From Ameyamaea chiangmaiensis (GTDB lineage: Bacteria; Pseudomonadota; Alphaproteobacteria; Acetobacterales; Acetobacteraceae): 64,000 nucleotides of DNA. Below, piece after piece: positions 16,354 through 25,699 of this stretch. Position numbers and translations under genes: made by a program. Under the pieces are notes generated by a model. The model saw only the letters and a list, made by a program, of their open reading frames with translations. It was not told the origin of the DNA and did no database searches. The stretch lies in the NCBI RefSeq assembly GCF_025995235.1, contig NZ_BAPT01000038.1, positions 120,444-184,443 of the forward strand, written 5' to 3'. How positions within the stretch are numbered: position 1 is the first letter of the stretch; each line of letters begins with the position of its first letter.

Positions 16354-17268
16354 TCAGGCAAGGACGATGACGCCGCGGTGCTTGGCCTTGCGGTCGGGTT
16401 CGACATGGATGTGGATCAGGGCGTTGCCGATATCGCGACGCAGGGCGGCCTCGATCCGGTCGCAGATCCCGTGGCTTTCCTCCACACTCATGGTGCCCGG
16501 CACCACGAGGTGGAACTCGATGAAGGCCATGGCGCCGACGATCCGCACGCGCAGGTCGTGCGCCTCGATCGCGCCGCGTGCGCTGGTGGCGATGATCGAC
16601 CGGATTTCGCTCTGGGTCGCGACGTCGGGTGCTGCGTCCATCAGTCCGGAGACCGAGGCCTTGACCATCCCATACCCGACACGCAGCACATTCAGCGCCA
16701 CGACCGACGACAGCACGGCGTCAAGACGCGCCCAGTGCGTGATGGGCATCAGCGCGACACCGGCCAGCAGGGCAAGGGACGTCCACACGTCCGACAGGAT
16801 GTGCGCGCCAGCGGCGCTCAGGGCGGGGGAGCGCTGACGCCGTCCGGCGCGGATGACGATCACGGCCCAGAGCAGGTTGATCACGCCGCCGGCGAGGTTG
16901 AAGGCGATACCGTGCCATGGGGCATCGGGCAGGCGCGGCGCGCGCCACGCCTCGAAGGCCTCGCGCCCGATGACCAGCGCGGTGATGATCACCATGACGC
17001 CTTCGGCCACCGCCGACAGGTATTCGGCTTTGTGATGGCCATAGGTGTGGTTTTCATCCGGTGGCCGGCTGGCGACGGTCAGGGCCCAGAGACCGGTGAT
17101 CGCCGCGACCACGTTCATGATCGTCTCGATCGCGTCCGACAGCAAGGCGATGGACCCCGTGACACGCCAGGCGAGGTATTTCAGGCCGAGCACCAGAAGA
17201 CTGGCGACCAGGCTACCCCAGGCGATCGCGTTCTTGTCGAGACCGTCGAGAAAGCGGCTGGTGGGCAT
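16354..17268 (-). CDS. Cation diffusion facilitator transporter (FieF-like)
   Basis: A 304-residue CDF transporter with six predicted membrane segments and a C-terminal cytoplasmic domain with VRIVGAMAFIEFHLVVPG. Metal-site features are SDAIETIMN in TM2, HTYGHHKAEYLSA after TM3 and the HxxxD of AHILSDVW in TM5. CDF proteins export divalent metals (Zn, Fe, Mn, Co) using the proton gradient. The start lies two bases after the stop of the upstream, His-rich CDF gene, so the two form an operon. Which metal each handles is not readable from sequence. Confidence 0.93.
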   Translation of the reverse strand: MPTSRFLDGLDKNAIAWGSLVASLLVLGLKYLAWRVTGSIALLSDAIETIMNVVAAITGLWALTVASRPPDENHTYGHHKAEYLSAVAEGVMVIITALVIGREAFEAWRAPRLPDAPWHGIAFNLAGGVINLLWAVIVIRAGRRQRSPALSAAGAHILSDVWTSLALLAGVALMPITHWARLDAVLSSVVALNVLRVGYGMVKASVSGLMDAAPDVATQSEIRSIIATSARGAIEAHDLRVRIVGAMAFIEFHLVVPGTMSVEESHGICDRIEAALRRDIGNALIHIHVEPDRKAKHRGVIVLA

Positions 17269-17270
17269 GG

Positions 17271-18248
17271 TCAGACGGCATCCGGGGGCGATAGCGCGCA
17301 GGCCGCCGCGCAGGCCACGCTTTCGACCTGCAAGGTGGCGTGCCCGATGCGAAAACGCTGGGCGAGCATGCCGCTGGCGGCTGCCAGCACCGCGTCGTCA
17401 TCGCCCGCGCCGGTGCGGACCAGATGGGCGGTCAGGGCGGTCTCGGTCGTGCTCAGGGGCCAGATATGAAGGTCGTGCAGATCCGCGACACCGGGGAGGG
17501 CGCGCAGGCTGTCGGCGACGGCCGCCGGATCGACGCCTTTCGGCACTCCGTCCAGGGCCAGATCGAGCGAACGGCGGAGCAGCGACCATGTCGCCACCAC
17601 GATCGCGACCGAGACGACGATGCTCGCCGCCGGGTCGAGCCATGTCCATCCCGTGGCCCAGATCAGGCCGCCCGCGGCGACGACGACCAGCGACATTACG
17701 GCGTCGGACATCATGTGGGCGAAGGCGCCGGCCACGTTCAGATCCTCTTTCGCGCCGGCCGCGAACAGCAGTGCCGTGCCACCGTTCACCACGATTCCGA
17801 GTGCCGCGACGATCATCACGACTGTGCCGCCCGTGGCGACGGGGTGCAGCAGGTGATCGATGGACTCCAGCACGATCCCGCCCGTCAGCAGCATCAGGAC
17901 GATGGCGTTGCCCAGCGCCACGAGAATGGACGACTTGCGCAGACCGTAGGTGAAACGCGCGCTGGGCGCGCGCCGCCCCAGCGTCTGGGCGCCCCAGGCC
18001 GCTGCGAGCGCCAGGACATCGGACAGGTTGTGCCCGGCGTCAGCCAGCAGGGCGAGCGAATGTCCCCACAGTCCCCACAGTGTTTCCGCCGCAAGATAGG
18101 CGGTGTTGAGGGCGATGCCGATGGCGAACGCCGTCGAACTGGACGGGAGGGCGTGAACATGGCCCCCGTGCGCATGGCCATGCCCATGGTCGTGGCCATG
18201 ATGATGCGCATGGTCGTGCCCGTCGTGGGAATGATGTGCGTCGTGCAT
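17271..18248 (-). CDS. Cation diffusion facilitator with His-rich N-terminus (CzcD/ZitB-like)
   Basis: A 325-residue CDF transporter. The first 30 residues are extremely His-rich (HDAHHSHDGHDHAHHHGHDH), a probable metal-binding cytoplasmic tail typical of the CzcD/ZitB zinc group. The TM2 and TM5 metal sites are intact: ADAGHNLSDV and FAHMMSDAV, both with HxxxD. FTYGLRKSSILVAL is the expected TM3 flank. The chosen ATG (18248) begins directly with the His-rich tail. Longer in-frame extension upstream looks untranslated. It is divergent from the flavoprotein gene across about 157 bases that probably hold both promoters. Confidence 0.94.
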   Translation of the reverse strand: MHDAHHSHDGHDHAHHHGHDHGHGHAHGGHVHALPSSSTAFAIGIALNTAYLAAETLWGLWGHSLALLADAGHNLSDVLALAAAWGAQTLGRRAPSARFTYGLRKSSILVALGNAIVLMLLTGGIVLESIDHLLHPVATGGTVVMIVAALGIVVNGGTALLFAAGAKEDLNVAGAFAHMMSDAVMSLVVVAAGGLIWATGWTWLDPAASIVVSVAIVVATWSLLRRSLDLALDGVPKGVDPAAVADSLRALPGVADLHDLHIWPLSTTETALTAHLVRTGAGDDDAVLAAASGMLAQRFRIGHATLQVESVACAAACALSPPDAV

Positions 18249-18405
18249 CGGGCACCTTGTGTCGAAAACGTGCGTGAATGGGAAGTGGGCCGGGCGTGAA
18301 CACCCTATCCTACCAAATCCCGCTCGCCTTGCGCGACCGTCCAAACACCGCCTGGCGTGGTCATGACGCTTGACAGCGCGTGCCGGGACGCGCTTGCACG
18401 ACGAC

Positions 18406-20052
18406 ATGATCAGACTGACCGAAATCCGCCTGCCGCTCGACCATGCCCCCGAGGCGCTTCGTGCCGCCGTCTGCGCGCGGCTGGGCGTGGCCGAGGGCGA
18501 CGTGCAGGCCGTGCAGGTGTTCCGCCGGGGCTACGACGCGCGGCGGCGGGGCGCGATCGAGTTTGTCTATACGCTCGACTGCCGGCTTCCCGACGAGGGC
18601 GAAGTTCTGACCCGCCTCGCTGGCAACGCGAAAATCGGCCCCACACCCGATACCACGTATCGACCCGTGTCCAGCCGGGGCAGCGAGGTCGCGGGCGCTC
18701 CGGGTTTCGTGCGGCCGGTGGTGATCGGGACGGGCCCGTGCGGCTTTATGGCCGCGCTCATCCTTGCCCAGATGGGTCTGCGCCCCATCGTGCTGGAGCG
18801 CGGCAAGCCGGTGCGCGAACGCACGGTGGACACGTTCGCGCTGTGGCGCCGCGGCGAACTGACGCCGGAGAGCAACGTGCAGTTCGGCGAGGGGGGCGCG
18901 GGCACGTTCTCGGACGGCAAGCTCTATAGCGGCGTCAGCGATCCCCGCCATTACGGGCGCAAGCTGATGGATGAATTCGTCCGCGCCGGTGCGCCGGAGG
19001 AAATCCTGACCGTCTCCAAGCCGCATATCGGCACGTTCAGGCTGGTCTCCATGGTCGAACACATTCGCGCGTCGATCGAGGCATTGGGCGGCGAATACCG
19101 GTTCGGCACGCGGGTGGAGGATTTCGTCATTGATCAGGACGTGTCCGGTGCGCGTCGCCTGACCGGGCTTGTGCTGTCGGACGGAACCACCCTCGCGGCC
19201 ACGCACGCGATCATGGCGGTCGGCCATTCGGCGCGCGACACGTTCGAGGTGCTGCACGCGCGGGGCGTGGCGATGCAGGCCAAGCCGTTCTCGATCGGCG
19301 TGCGGATCGAGCATCCCCAGTCGATCATCGACGCGGCGCGGTTCGGACCGCAGGCCGGCCACCCGGCACTAGGGGCCGCGGACTACAAGCTGGTCCACAA
19401 GGCCAGCAATGGTCGCGGCGTCTATTCCTTCTGCATGTGTCCGGGCGGCACGGTTGTCGCCGCCACATCGGAGGTGGGGCAGGTCGTCACCAATGGCATG
19501 AGCCAGTATTCGCGCGCCGAGCGCAATGCGAACGCCGGGATCGTGGTCGAGGTCACGCCGGAGCGGGATTATCCCGACGGTCCGCTGGCCGGCCTTGCCT
19601 TCCAGCGGCACTGGGAACGCCAGGCCTTCGTCGCGGGGGGCGGGTCGTATCACGCGCCGGCGCAAAGGGTCGGCGATTTTCTGGCCGGACGTGCGTCCAC
19701 CGCGCTCGGCACCGTGGAGCCGTCCTATCGTCCGGGTGTGACGCCCACCGACCTGTCGACCTGTCTGCCGGATTTCGCGGTCGAGGCGATTCGCGAAGCA
19801 CTTCCGCATTTCGCCCGCAGCCTGAACGGCTTTGCGATGGAGGACGCCGTGATGACCGCCGTAGAGACGCGTACCTCGTCACCCGTGCGCATTCCGCGTG
19901 GACCGGACGGGCAAAGCGTGAACACGGCCGGCCTGTATCCGGCCGGGGAGGGCGCCGGATACGCGGGCGGGATCCTATCGGCCGGTATCGACGGCATCCG
20001 CATGGCCGAGGCGGTGACGACGGCGCTGTGCGGTGTGGAGGCCACCCTCTGA
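18406..20052 (+). CDS. FAD-dependent dehydrogenase (COG2509-type)
   Basis: A 548-residue flavoprotein. Residues about 1-95 are a separate N-terminal domain (MIRLTEIRLPLDHA to RPVSSRG). The FAD-binding Rossmann motif IGTGPCGFMAALILAQMG begins near residue 107. Further signatures of this uncharacterised dehydrogenase group are NVQFGEGGAGTFSDGKLYSG, FCMCPGGTVVAATSE and the terminal NTAGLYPAGEGAGYAGGI, which completes the FAD site. No signal peptide. I chose the ATG at 18406 because the N-terminal domain aligns from MIRLTEI. A perfect TTGACA occurs at 18370-18375 but no good -10 follows. Physiological substrate unknown. Confidence 0.9.
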   Translation: MIRLTEIRLPLDHAPEALRAAVCARLGVAEGDVQAVQVFRRGYDARRRGAIEFVYTLDCRLPDEGEVLTRLAGNAKIGPTPDTTYRPVSSRGSEVAGAPGFVRPVVIGTGPCGFMAALILAQMGLRPIVLERGKPVRERTVDTFALWRRGELTPESNVQFGEGGAGTFSDGKLYSGVSDPRHYGRKLMDEFVRAGAPEEILTVSKPHIGTFRLVSMVEHIRASIEALGGEYRFGTRVEDFVIDQDVSGARRLTGLVLSDGTTLAATHAIMAVGHSARDTFEVLHARGVAMQAKPFSIGVRIEHPQSIIDAARFGPQAGHPALGAADYKLVHKASNGRGVYSFCMCPGGTVVAATSEVGQVVTNGMSQYSRAERNANAGIVVEVTPERDYPDGPLAGLAFQRHWERQAFVAGGGSYHAPAQRVGDFLAGRASTALGTVEPSYRPGVTPTDLSTCLPDFAVEAIREALPHFARSLNGFAMEDAVMTAVETRTSSPVRIPRGPDGQSVNTAGLYPAGEGAGYAGGILSAGIDGIRMAEAVTTALCGVEATL

Positions 20053-20155
20053 CACCCCCGGCAGCAAAATGAGACATAGTTTGAAACGAATGGTGGCATC
20101 GACCGTCTAGATCCTGATGATCGTCGGATCGATCCGAAACTGGGGGAGTGCGTCG

Positions 20156-21373
20156 ATGAAGCGCCGCTTGCTGATGGGACTGGGACTGGGCGGCACGATC
20201 GCCGCCGCGGCACGCGCGAAGGCCGCCACGCACGCCGACCCGGCGACGGAGCTTCCGCCCTCGCAAGGTGTCACCATCGATCGCGGTTATGGCCCGATCG
20301 GCGATTTCGAGGTCGTGGCGCGTTTCACCGGTCCGGGGCCGTCCGGGATCGTGGTTCTGCCCGACCAGCGGATGTTCGTCGGCTTTCCGCGCCATGCCAA
20401 CGATCACGATGGCGCCACGCTGGGGGAACTGAAAGACGGTCGGATCGTGCCGTATCCCGATGCGGCGTGGAGCCTGCCGTCCGACCGCGCGCCGGCGCAG
20501 CGGCTGATCTCGGTCCATGGCATGACGATGGACCGGCGCGGTCGCCTCTGGCTTATCGATGACGGGAAACGGGCCGGACACCCGATCCCGGAGGGGGCGG
20601 CCAAGGTCGTCGGCATCGATCCGGCGACCAACGCGATTTTCAAGACGGTGGTCCTGAAGGCGCCCGTGCTGCTGCCCGACAGCCACATGAACGATCTGCG
20701 CATCGACCTGACCCATGGCGCGGAAGGAACGGCGTTCGTGACGGACTCATCGTTCGGCACGTCGCCCGCGCTGGTCGTGGTCGATCTGGCGACGGGGCGG
20801 CAGCGCCGGGTTCTGGCCGACCATCCCTCCACCCATGCCGAGCCAGGGTTCATGGCCGTGGTGGAGGGACGCCCGCTGGTCTACGATCCCAAACATCCGA
20901 CCTTTATCGTGGGTGGAGCCGACGGCATCACCCTCAGCCCGGACAGCCGGACGGTCTATTATTCGGCGCTGACCAGCCGTCGTCTCTACAGCCTGCCAAC
21001 CGAAACGCTCGCGAATTTTGCACTCGACGACGGGGTGCTGGCCAAAGCCGTGCGTGACGAGGGCGAAAAGGGCGTGGCGGACGGGCTGGCAACCGACGAC
21101 CAGGGACGCCTCTACACGACCAATTTCGAACACGATGCGATCTTCCGCCGCGAATTGGACGGCACCTTCACCACGATCGTGCGCGACCCCCGAATCCTGT
21201 CCCCGGACGGAATCTTCGTCGATGGACGCTATGTGTATTGCACGCTGGGTCAGTGGAACCGCCTTGCCACATTCAATGGTGGTAAGGACATGCGTGTCGA
21301 GCCTTACGATTTGATCCGGGTTCCCCTGACGGACGCGGCCACTGCGACCGCCTACGGACCTGCCTCGAAATAA
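20156..21373 (+). CDS. Secreted royal-jelly/yellow-like beta-propeller protein
   Basis: A 405-residue exported protein with an N-terminal signal (MKRRLLMGLGLGG to ARAKAATHA). It matches the bacterial branch of the major royal jelly protein/yellow family, often annotated as L-dopachrome-tautomerase-related or gluconolactonase-like. Six-bladed propeller motifs include VHGMTMDRRGRLWLID, SHMNDLRIDLTHG, TFIVGGADGITLSPDSRTVYYSALTSRRLYSL and DGLATDDQGRLYTTNFEH. Substrate is unknown; sugar lactones are one possibility in an acetic acid bacterium that makes lactones outside the cell. It stands alone, convergent with priA. Confidence 0.85.
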   Translation: MKRRLLMGLGLGGTIAAAARAKAATHADPATELPPSQGVTIDRGYGPIGDFEVVARFTGPGPSGIVVLPDQRMFVGFPRHANDHDGATLGELKDGRIVPYPDAAWSLPSDRAPAQRLISVHGMTMDRRGRLWLIDDGKRAGHPIPEGAAKVVGIDPATNAIFKTVVLKAPVLLPDSHMNDLRIDLTHGAEGTAFVTDSSFGTSPALVVVDLATGRQRRVLADHPSTHAEPGFMAVVEGRPLVYDPKHPTFIVGGADGITLSPDSRTVYYSALTSRRLYSLPTETLANFALDDGVLAKAVRDEGEKGVADGLATDDQGRLYTTNFEHDAIFRRELDGTFTTIVRDPRILSPDGIFVDGRYVYCTLGQWNRLATFNGGKDMRVEPYDLIRVPLTDAATATAYGPASK

Positions 21374-21387
21374 GCTGCAGTTGAACC

Positions 21388-23637
21388 TTACAAAAAGGAC
21401 ACCGGGTCGATATCGACATCGACCCGTGTGCTGCCGCCGGTCTTCACCATCGACAGCCACCGCCGCACGATCGGCTGCACGGCGATCGTGCGGCGCGCGC
21501 GCAACAGCAGACGCCGTCGGTGACGTCCGCGCAGCAGCGCCAGCGGCGCGGGCGCGGGGCCGAGCACGTCCACGCCGTCGAACGCCGGTGCGCACCGGCC
21601 CAGGGCATCGGCCACCGCGTCCGCCGCCTCGGCGGAGTCGGCGCTGACGATGATCGCGGCCAGCCGGCCGAACGGTGGCCAGTGCCCCGGCCGTCTCTGC
21701 TCGGCCTCGCGTGCCATGAACGCTGCGAAATCGCCCGAGACCAGGGCCTGCATCACGGGGTGTTCCGGCACGTAGCTTTGCAGCAGCACCCGGCCCTGCG
21801 CCTGCGCGCGCCCCGTGCGCCCGGCGACCTGATGCAGCAACTGGACCGACCGTTCGGCCGCCCGCAGGTCGCCGCCGCCCAGACCAAGATCGGCGTCGAC
21901 AATGCCCGCGAGCGTCAGGTGCGGAAAGTGCCAGCCCTTGGCGACGATCTGCGTGCCGATCACCAGATCGACCGTCCGGTCGGCGATCTGCGCCACGGCG
22001 GCGGCCGTGGCGGTGGGGGAGGTCAGCGTATCGCTGGTCATGACCAGAAGCCGTGCGTCGGGAAAGGTCGCCCGTGCTTCTTCGGTGATGCGTTCCACAC
22101 CCGGCCCGATCGGCGTCAGGCTGCCGCTGGTCTGGCAGGACGGGCAGGCGTCGGGTATGGGCTCCACATAGCCGCAGTGGTGGCAGGTCAGAATACGCCG
22201 CGCGCGATGTTCGACCAGCCACGCCGAACAGTTGGGGCATTCCATCCGGTGCCCGCACGTCCGGCACAGCGTCAGGGGCGCATAACCGCGCCGGTTGAGA
22301 AACAGCATGGCCTGTTCCTCGCGCGCGAACGTCGCGCGCATCGCCTCGACCAGACGCGGCGACAGGAACAGTCCCCGCTCGGGCGGATCGGCCCGCATGT
22401 CGATCGCTTCGACGTCGGGCATGGTGGCCCCGCCGTGACGGGCCCCGAGCGCGATCCGGCCATAGCGCCCCGTCTCCACATTCGTCAGGGTTTCGAGGCT
22501 GGGGGTGGCCGAGACCAGAATGGCCGGTGCCTGTGCGAGGCGCGCGCGCACGATCGCCATGTCGCGCGCATGGTAGGTCACGCCGTCTTCCTGTTTGAAG
22601 GCGGTCTCGTGCTCTTCATCGACGATGATGACGCCCAGGGTCTCGAACGGCAGAAACAGGGCCGAACGCGCGCCGACCAGAACCCGCACCTGCCCGTCGC
22701 GCACCGCACGCCAGGTCTGCCGCCGCAGCCGGGGTGTAAGGTCGGAGTGCCAGACGGCGGGCGCCACGCCGAAGCGACGCTCGAACCGCGCCGTCCATTG
22801 CGCGGACAGGGCAATCTCGGGCAGCAGCACCAGGGCCTGCTGTCCCTGCGCCAGACACGCCGCCACGGCCTCGAGATAGATTTCCGTCTTGCCCGAACCC
22901 GTGACACCTTCAAGCAGGGTGACCGAAAACTGTCTCTCCGCCACGCAGGCGCGCAGGGCGGCCGCGGCATCGTCCTGATCGCCGCTCAGCCTCGGGGGAT
23001 GATGGTCGGGGTCCGGCGTCGGAAAGGGCGGCGCCGCGTCCATGGGCACCATGCGCAGCGCCCCGGACTGTTCCAGCCCGCGCAGCACCGACGCGCCGAC
23101 ATCGGCCGCCCGTTGCAGGTCGGCCCCACCCTGCGGTGCCGAGCGCGCGAGGGCGTCGAGGACGCGCCTGCGCGCGGGCGTCATGCGCAGATCGGCCGGC
23201 GGCGTGTCTGTCGCCACCCAGCCCTGCACCACGCGTGGGACCTCGGTACTGCACGCCCGCAACGCCATCGCCAGCACCATGCCGGGGGGCGACAGGGTGT
23301 AGGCCGCGACCCAGTCGACGAAGCGACGCAGGCCAGTGGGCAGGGGCGGGACATCGACCCTCGCCACGACCGGGCGCAGGCGCGCGGTGGCGACCGGCGG
23401 GGGCTGCGGCGGCGCGAAATCCGGCGGCACAGAGGTGTGGGCATCCCAGACGACGCCGGTTTCCTCGCGCCGGCCGAGGGGTACGCGCACCAGATCGCCG
23501 GGGGCGAGAAGGCCCTCCAGACCCGGGGGCACGGCGTAGTCGAAGGGGCCGGGAAACGGTAACGGCAGCAGGACGCCAACACGTGATGGTCCGGGCCTTG
23601 CGCCATGGGTGGCTGTGTCTACACTCGTGGTCGCCAT
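21388..23637 (-). CDS. priA: Primosomal helicase PriA
   Basis: A 749-residue superfamily 2 helicase that restarts stalled replication forks. Walker A GVTGSGKT (Lys250), the Walker B DEEH and the zinc-binding cysteine array (CRTCGHRMECPNC, then CHHCG and CPSC) identify it as PriA. The N-terminal 3'-binding domain starts at RVGVLLPLPFPGPFDY. It is divergent from xerC with only 57 bases between the starts, so the two promoters must overlap. Confidence 0.97.
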   Translation of the reverse strand: MATTSVDTATHGARPGPSRVGVLLPLPFPGPFDYAVPPGLEGLLAPGDLVRVPLGRREETGVVWDAHTSVPPDFAPPQPPPVATARLRPVVARVDVPPLPTGLRRFVDWVAAYTLSPPGMVLAMALRACSTEVPRVVQGWVATDTPPADLRMTPARRRVLDALARSAPQGGADLQRAADVGASVLRGLEQSGALRMVPMDAAPPFPTPDPDHHPPRLSGDQDDAAAALRACVAERQFSVTLLEGVTGSGKTEIYLEAVAACLAQGQQALVLLPEIALSAQWTARFERRFGVAPAVWHSDLTPRLRRQTWRAVRDGQVRVLVGARSALFLPFETLGVIIVDEEHETAFKQEDGVTYHARDMAIVRARLAQAPAILVSATPSLETLTNVETGRYGRIALGARHGGATMPDVEAIDMRADPPERGLFLSPRLVEAMRATFAREEQAMLFLNRRGYAPLTLCRTCGHRMECPNCSAWLVEHRARRILTCHHCGYVEPIPDACPSCQTSGSLTPIGPGVERITEEARATFPDARLLVMTSDTLTSPTATAAAVAQIADRTVDLVIGTQIVAKGWHFPHLTLAGIVDADLGLGGGDLRAAERSVQLLHQVAGRTGRAQAQGRVLLQSYVPEHPVMQALVSGDFAAFMAREAEQRRPGHWPPFGRLAAIIVSADSAEAADAVADALGRCAPAFDGVDVLGPAPAPLALLRGRHRRRLLLRARRTIAVQPIVRRWLSMVKTGGSTRVDVDIDPVSFL

Positions 23638-23694
23638 GATCCCTGTGTATCCGCCCGCATCCCATTTGTCGCGGTCTCCGGTCCGGCTGACGCC

Positions 23695-24663
23695 ATGACG
23701 GGCACGGCCCTGATGGGGGACGACGCGCGTATGCGGTTCCTCGAGTGGCTGCGCGACGAACGGCGCGCGTCGCCGCGGACGGTGGACGCCTATGGCGCGG
23801 ACGTGGCCCGCTTTCTGGACTTTCTACGCGGTCATCTGGGCGGGGACGTGGACACCGCTTCGCTGGCGGCGCTGAGCCTGTCCGATTTTCGCGCATGGCT
23901 GGCCGACGAGACCGAACGCGGGGCCCGTCCCCGGCCCGGACATCGGCCACCTACCCGCGATCAGGCCCTGCGCAGCCGCGCGCGGCGTCTGTCGAGCGTG
24001 AAGACGTTCTTCCGCTGGTTGGGGCGTCGGTGCGGCGTGCGCAACGATGCCGTGGCGTTGCTGGCCACGCCGCGACTCAAGCCGACCGTGCCGCGCCCCT
24101 TGCCGGTGGCGCGCGCGATGGAGGCGCCCGACGGAATCGCGGCACTGGCGCACGGTCCGATGGAGCAGCGTCGTGATTACGCCCTGTTCGTGCTGCTGTA
24201 TGGCACGGGGCTGCGGATCAGCGAGGCGCTCGCGCTGAATGTCGGGGACGTCGAGCGTCTGCCCGCCAGCCTGCGGGTGCGCGGCAAGGGCGGCAAGGAA
24301 CGCGTCGTGCCGCTAGTGCCGGCCGTGAACGAGGCGCTGCGGGCATGGCGCGTGGCCCACCCCGACCCGGCGTCGGACGCGCCATTGTTCGTCGGCACGC
24401 GCGGGGGGCGGCTGCAGCCTGCGATTGCCCAGCGTGCGATGCGCACGTGGCGCGCGATGGCCGGGTTGCCGGATCACGCCACGCCGCACGCGCTGCGGCA
24501 TTCGTTTGCGACGCACCTTATGGAAGCGGGGGCGGACCTGCGCTCGATTCAGGAATTGCTCGGCCATGCCAGCCTGTCGACGACGCAGCGTTATACGCTG
24601 GCGGACGAGGCGCGCCTGATGGACGTGTGGTCGCGCGCCCATCCCCGTGCCGGAGCACCCTGA
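23695..24663 (+). CDS. xerC: Tyrosine recombinase XerC
   Basis: A 322-residue tyrosine recombinase with all catalytic residues: Arg174 (TGLRISEAL), Lys198 (GKGGKER), His265 and Arg268 (HALRHSFATHL), His291 (LGHASLSTTQRYT) and Tyr300. It has an N-terminal SAM-like DNA-binding domain with the ERRASPRTVDAYGADV segment. With XerD it resolves chromosome dimers at dif. I call it XerC because the second Xer protein in the window (at 53.6 kb) looks more like XerD, and because xerC beside priA is familiar in this group. ATGs at 23695 and 23713 are both possible. Its stop overlaps the iminopeptidase start. Confidence 0.9.
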   Translation: MTGTALMGDDARMRFLEWLRDERRASPRTVDAYGADVARFLDFLRGHLGGDVDTASLAALSLSDFRAWLADETERGARPRPGHRPPTRDQALRSRARRLSSVKTFFRWLGRRCGVRNDAVALLATPRLKPTVPRPLPVARAMEAPDGIAALAHGPMEQRRDYALFVLLYGTGLRISEALALNVGDVERLPASLRVRGKGGKERVVPLVPAVNEALRAWRVAHPDPASDAPLFVGTRGGRLQPAIAQRAMRTWRAMAGLPDHATPHALRHSFATHLMEAGADLRSIQELLGHASLSTTQRYTLADEARLMDVWSRAHPRAGAP

Positions 24664-25637
24664 TGGTGGTGGCGCGTCTGCCGTATCCGGCGATCGAACC
24701 GTTTGATTCCGGCTGGCTGGAGGTGGGCGACGGTCACCGGGTATATTGGGAAACAAGTGGCCGACGCGACGGAATTCCGGTCGTTGTCCTGCACGGCGGT
24801 CCGGGCGGCGGCTCGTCGCCCGCGATGCGGCGTATGTTCGATCCGGCCCGATATTGCGTCGTGCTGTTCGACCAGCGTGGTTGCGGGCGGTCGACGCCCT
24901 ATGCCTCGCTGGAGGCGAACACGACATGGCATCTGGTGGGCGACGTGGAACGGCTGCGGCACGCGCTCGGCGTTGATCGCTGGCTGGTCTATGGCGGCTC
25001 GTGGGGGTCGACACTGGCGCTGGCCTATGCCCAGACACACCCGCAGGTCGTCAGCGGCCTGATCCTGCGCGGTATCTTCACAGCGCGGCGTGAAGAGGTG
25101 CTGTGGTATTATCAGCAGGGTGCGTCGTGGCTTTTCCCCGATGCGTGGGAGTCGTTCGTCGCCCCAATCCCTCCGGACGAGCGCTCCGACCTGATCGGTG
25201 CCTATCACCGCCGCCTGACGGGACAGGACGAAGCCGAGCGGGTGCGGTGCGCGGTGGCATGGAGCCGGTGGGAAGGGGGCACGTTGACGCTGCGCCCTAC
25301 GTCGTCCGTTTCCGACCAGTATGCGAACCCGCATTACGCGCTCGCCTTCGCGCGGATCGAAAACCACTATTTCCAGAATGGCGCGTGGCTGGAAGAGGGA
25401 CAGCTTTTGCGTGATGCCCGCCGGCTGGCGGACATTCCCGGTGTGATCGTCCAGGGACGCTATGACGTGGTGACGCCGATGCACACCGCATGGGCGCTGC
25501 ACCGTGCGTGGCCGGAGGCGGCTCTGCACATCGTCGATGATGCGGGTCACGCCACGGCGGAGGCCGGAATCATGACGGCCCTTCTCGATGCGACGGACGC
25601 TTTTGCCGCACGTTTTCAGGAGACTGCCGCCCGCTGA
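24663..25637 (+). CDS. pip: Proline iminopeptidase (alpha/beta hydrolase)
   Basis: A 324-residue S33-family peptidase that removes N-terminal proline from peptides. Signatures are LHGGPGGGSSP (oxyanion loop), FDQRGCGRSTPYA, the nucleophile elbow GGSWGSTLAL, GRYDVVTP (acid) and DDAGHA (His). Cytoplasmic. It is coupled to xerC by a TGATG overlap, but a functional link between them is not obvious. Length and motifs are normal. Confidence 0.95.
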   Translation: MVVARLPYPAIEPFDSGWLEVGDGHRVYWETSGRRDGIPVVVLHGGPGGGSSPAMRRMFDPARYCVVLFDQRGCGRSTPYASLEANTTWHLVGDVERLRHALGVDRWLVYGGSWGSTLALAYAQTHPQVVSGLILRGIFTARREEVLWYYQQGASWLFPDAWESFVAPIPPDERSDLIGAYHRRLTGQDEAERVRCAVAWSRWEGGTLTLRPTSSVSDQYANPHYALAFARIENHYFQNGAWLEEGQLLRDARRLADIPGVIVQGRYDVVTPMHTAWALHRAWPEAALHIVDDAGHATAEAGIMTALLDATDAFAARFQETAAR

Positions 25638-25668
25638 CGGACGGTGCGGGGAAACATACCGGGAAGGA

Positions 25669-25688
25669 GGGGGCCGCAGACCGCCCCC
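25669..25688. terminator. GC-rich hairpin between convergent genes
   Basis: GGGGGC (25669-25674) and GCCCCC (25683-25688) pair across an 8-base loop in the gap between the convergent iminopeptidase and shikimate-dehydrogenase-like genes. There is no T-run on either side, so it may be a weak or Rho-assisted stop. Confidence 0.35.
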
Positions 25689-25699
25689 GTCGGCACGCT

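Noticed and set aside
18370..18405. TTGACA at 18370-18375 as a promoter giving a leaderless flavoprotein message
   Set aside because: No acceptable -10 exists at 16-18 bases, so the match is probably chance.
21520..23562. 680-residue plus-strand frame
   Set aside because: Antisense of priA. Composition is dominated by Arg, Gly, His and Gln.
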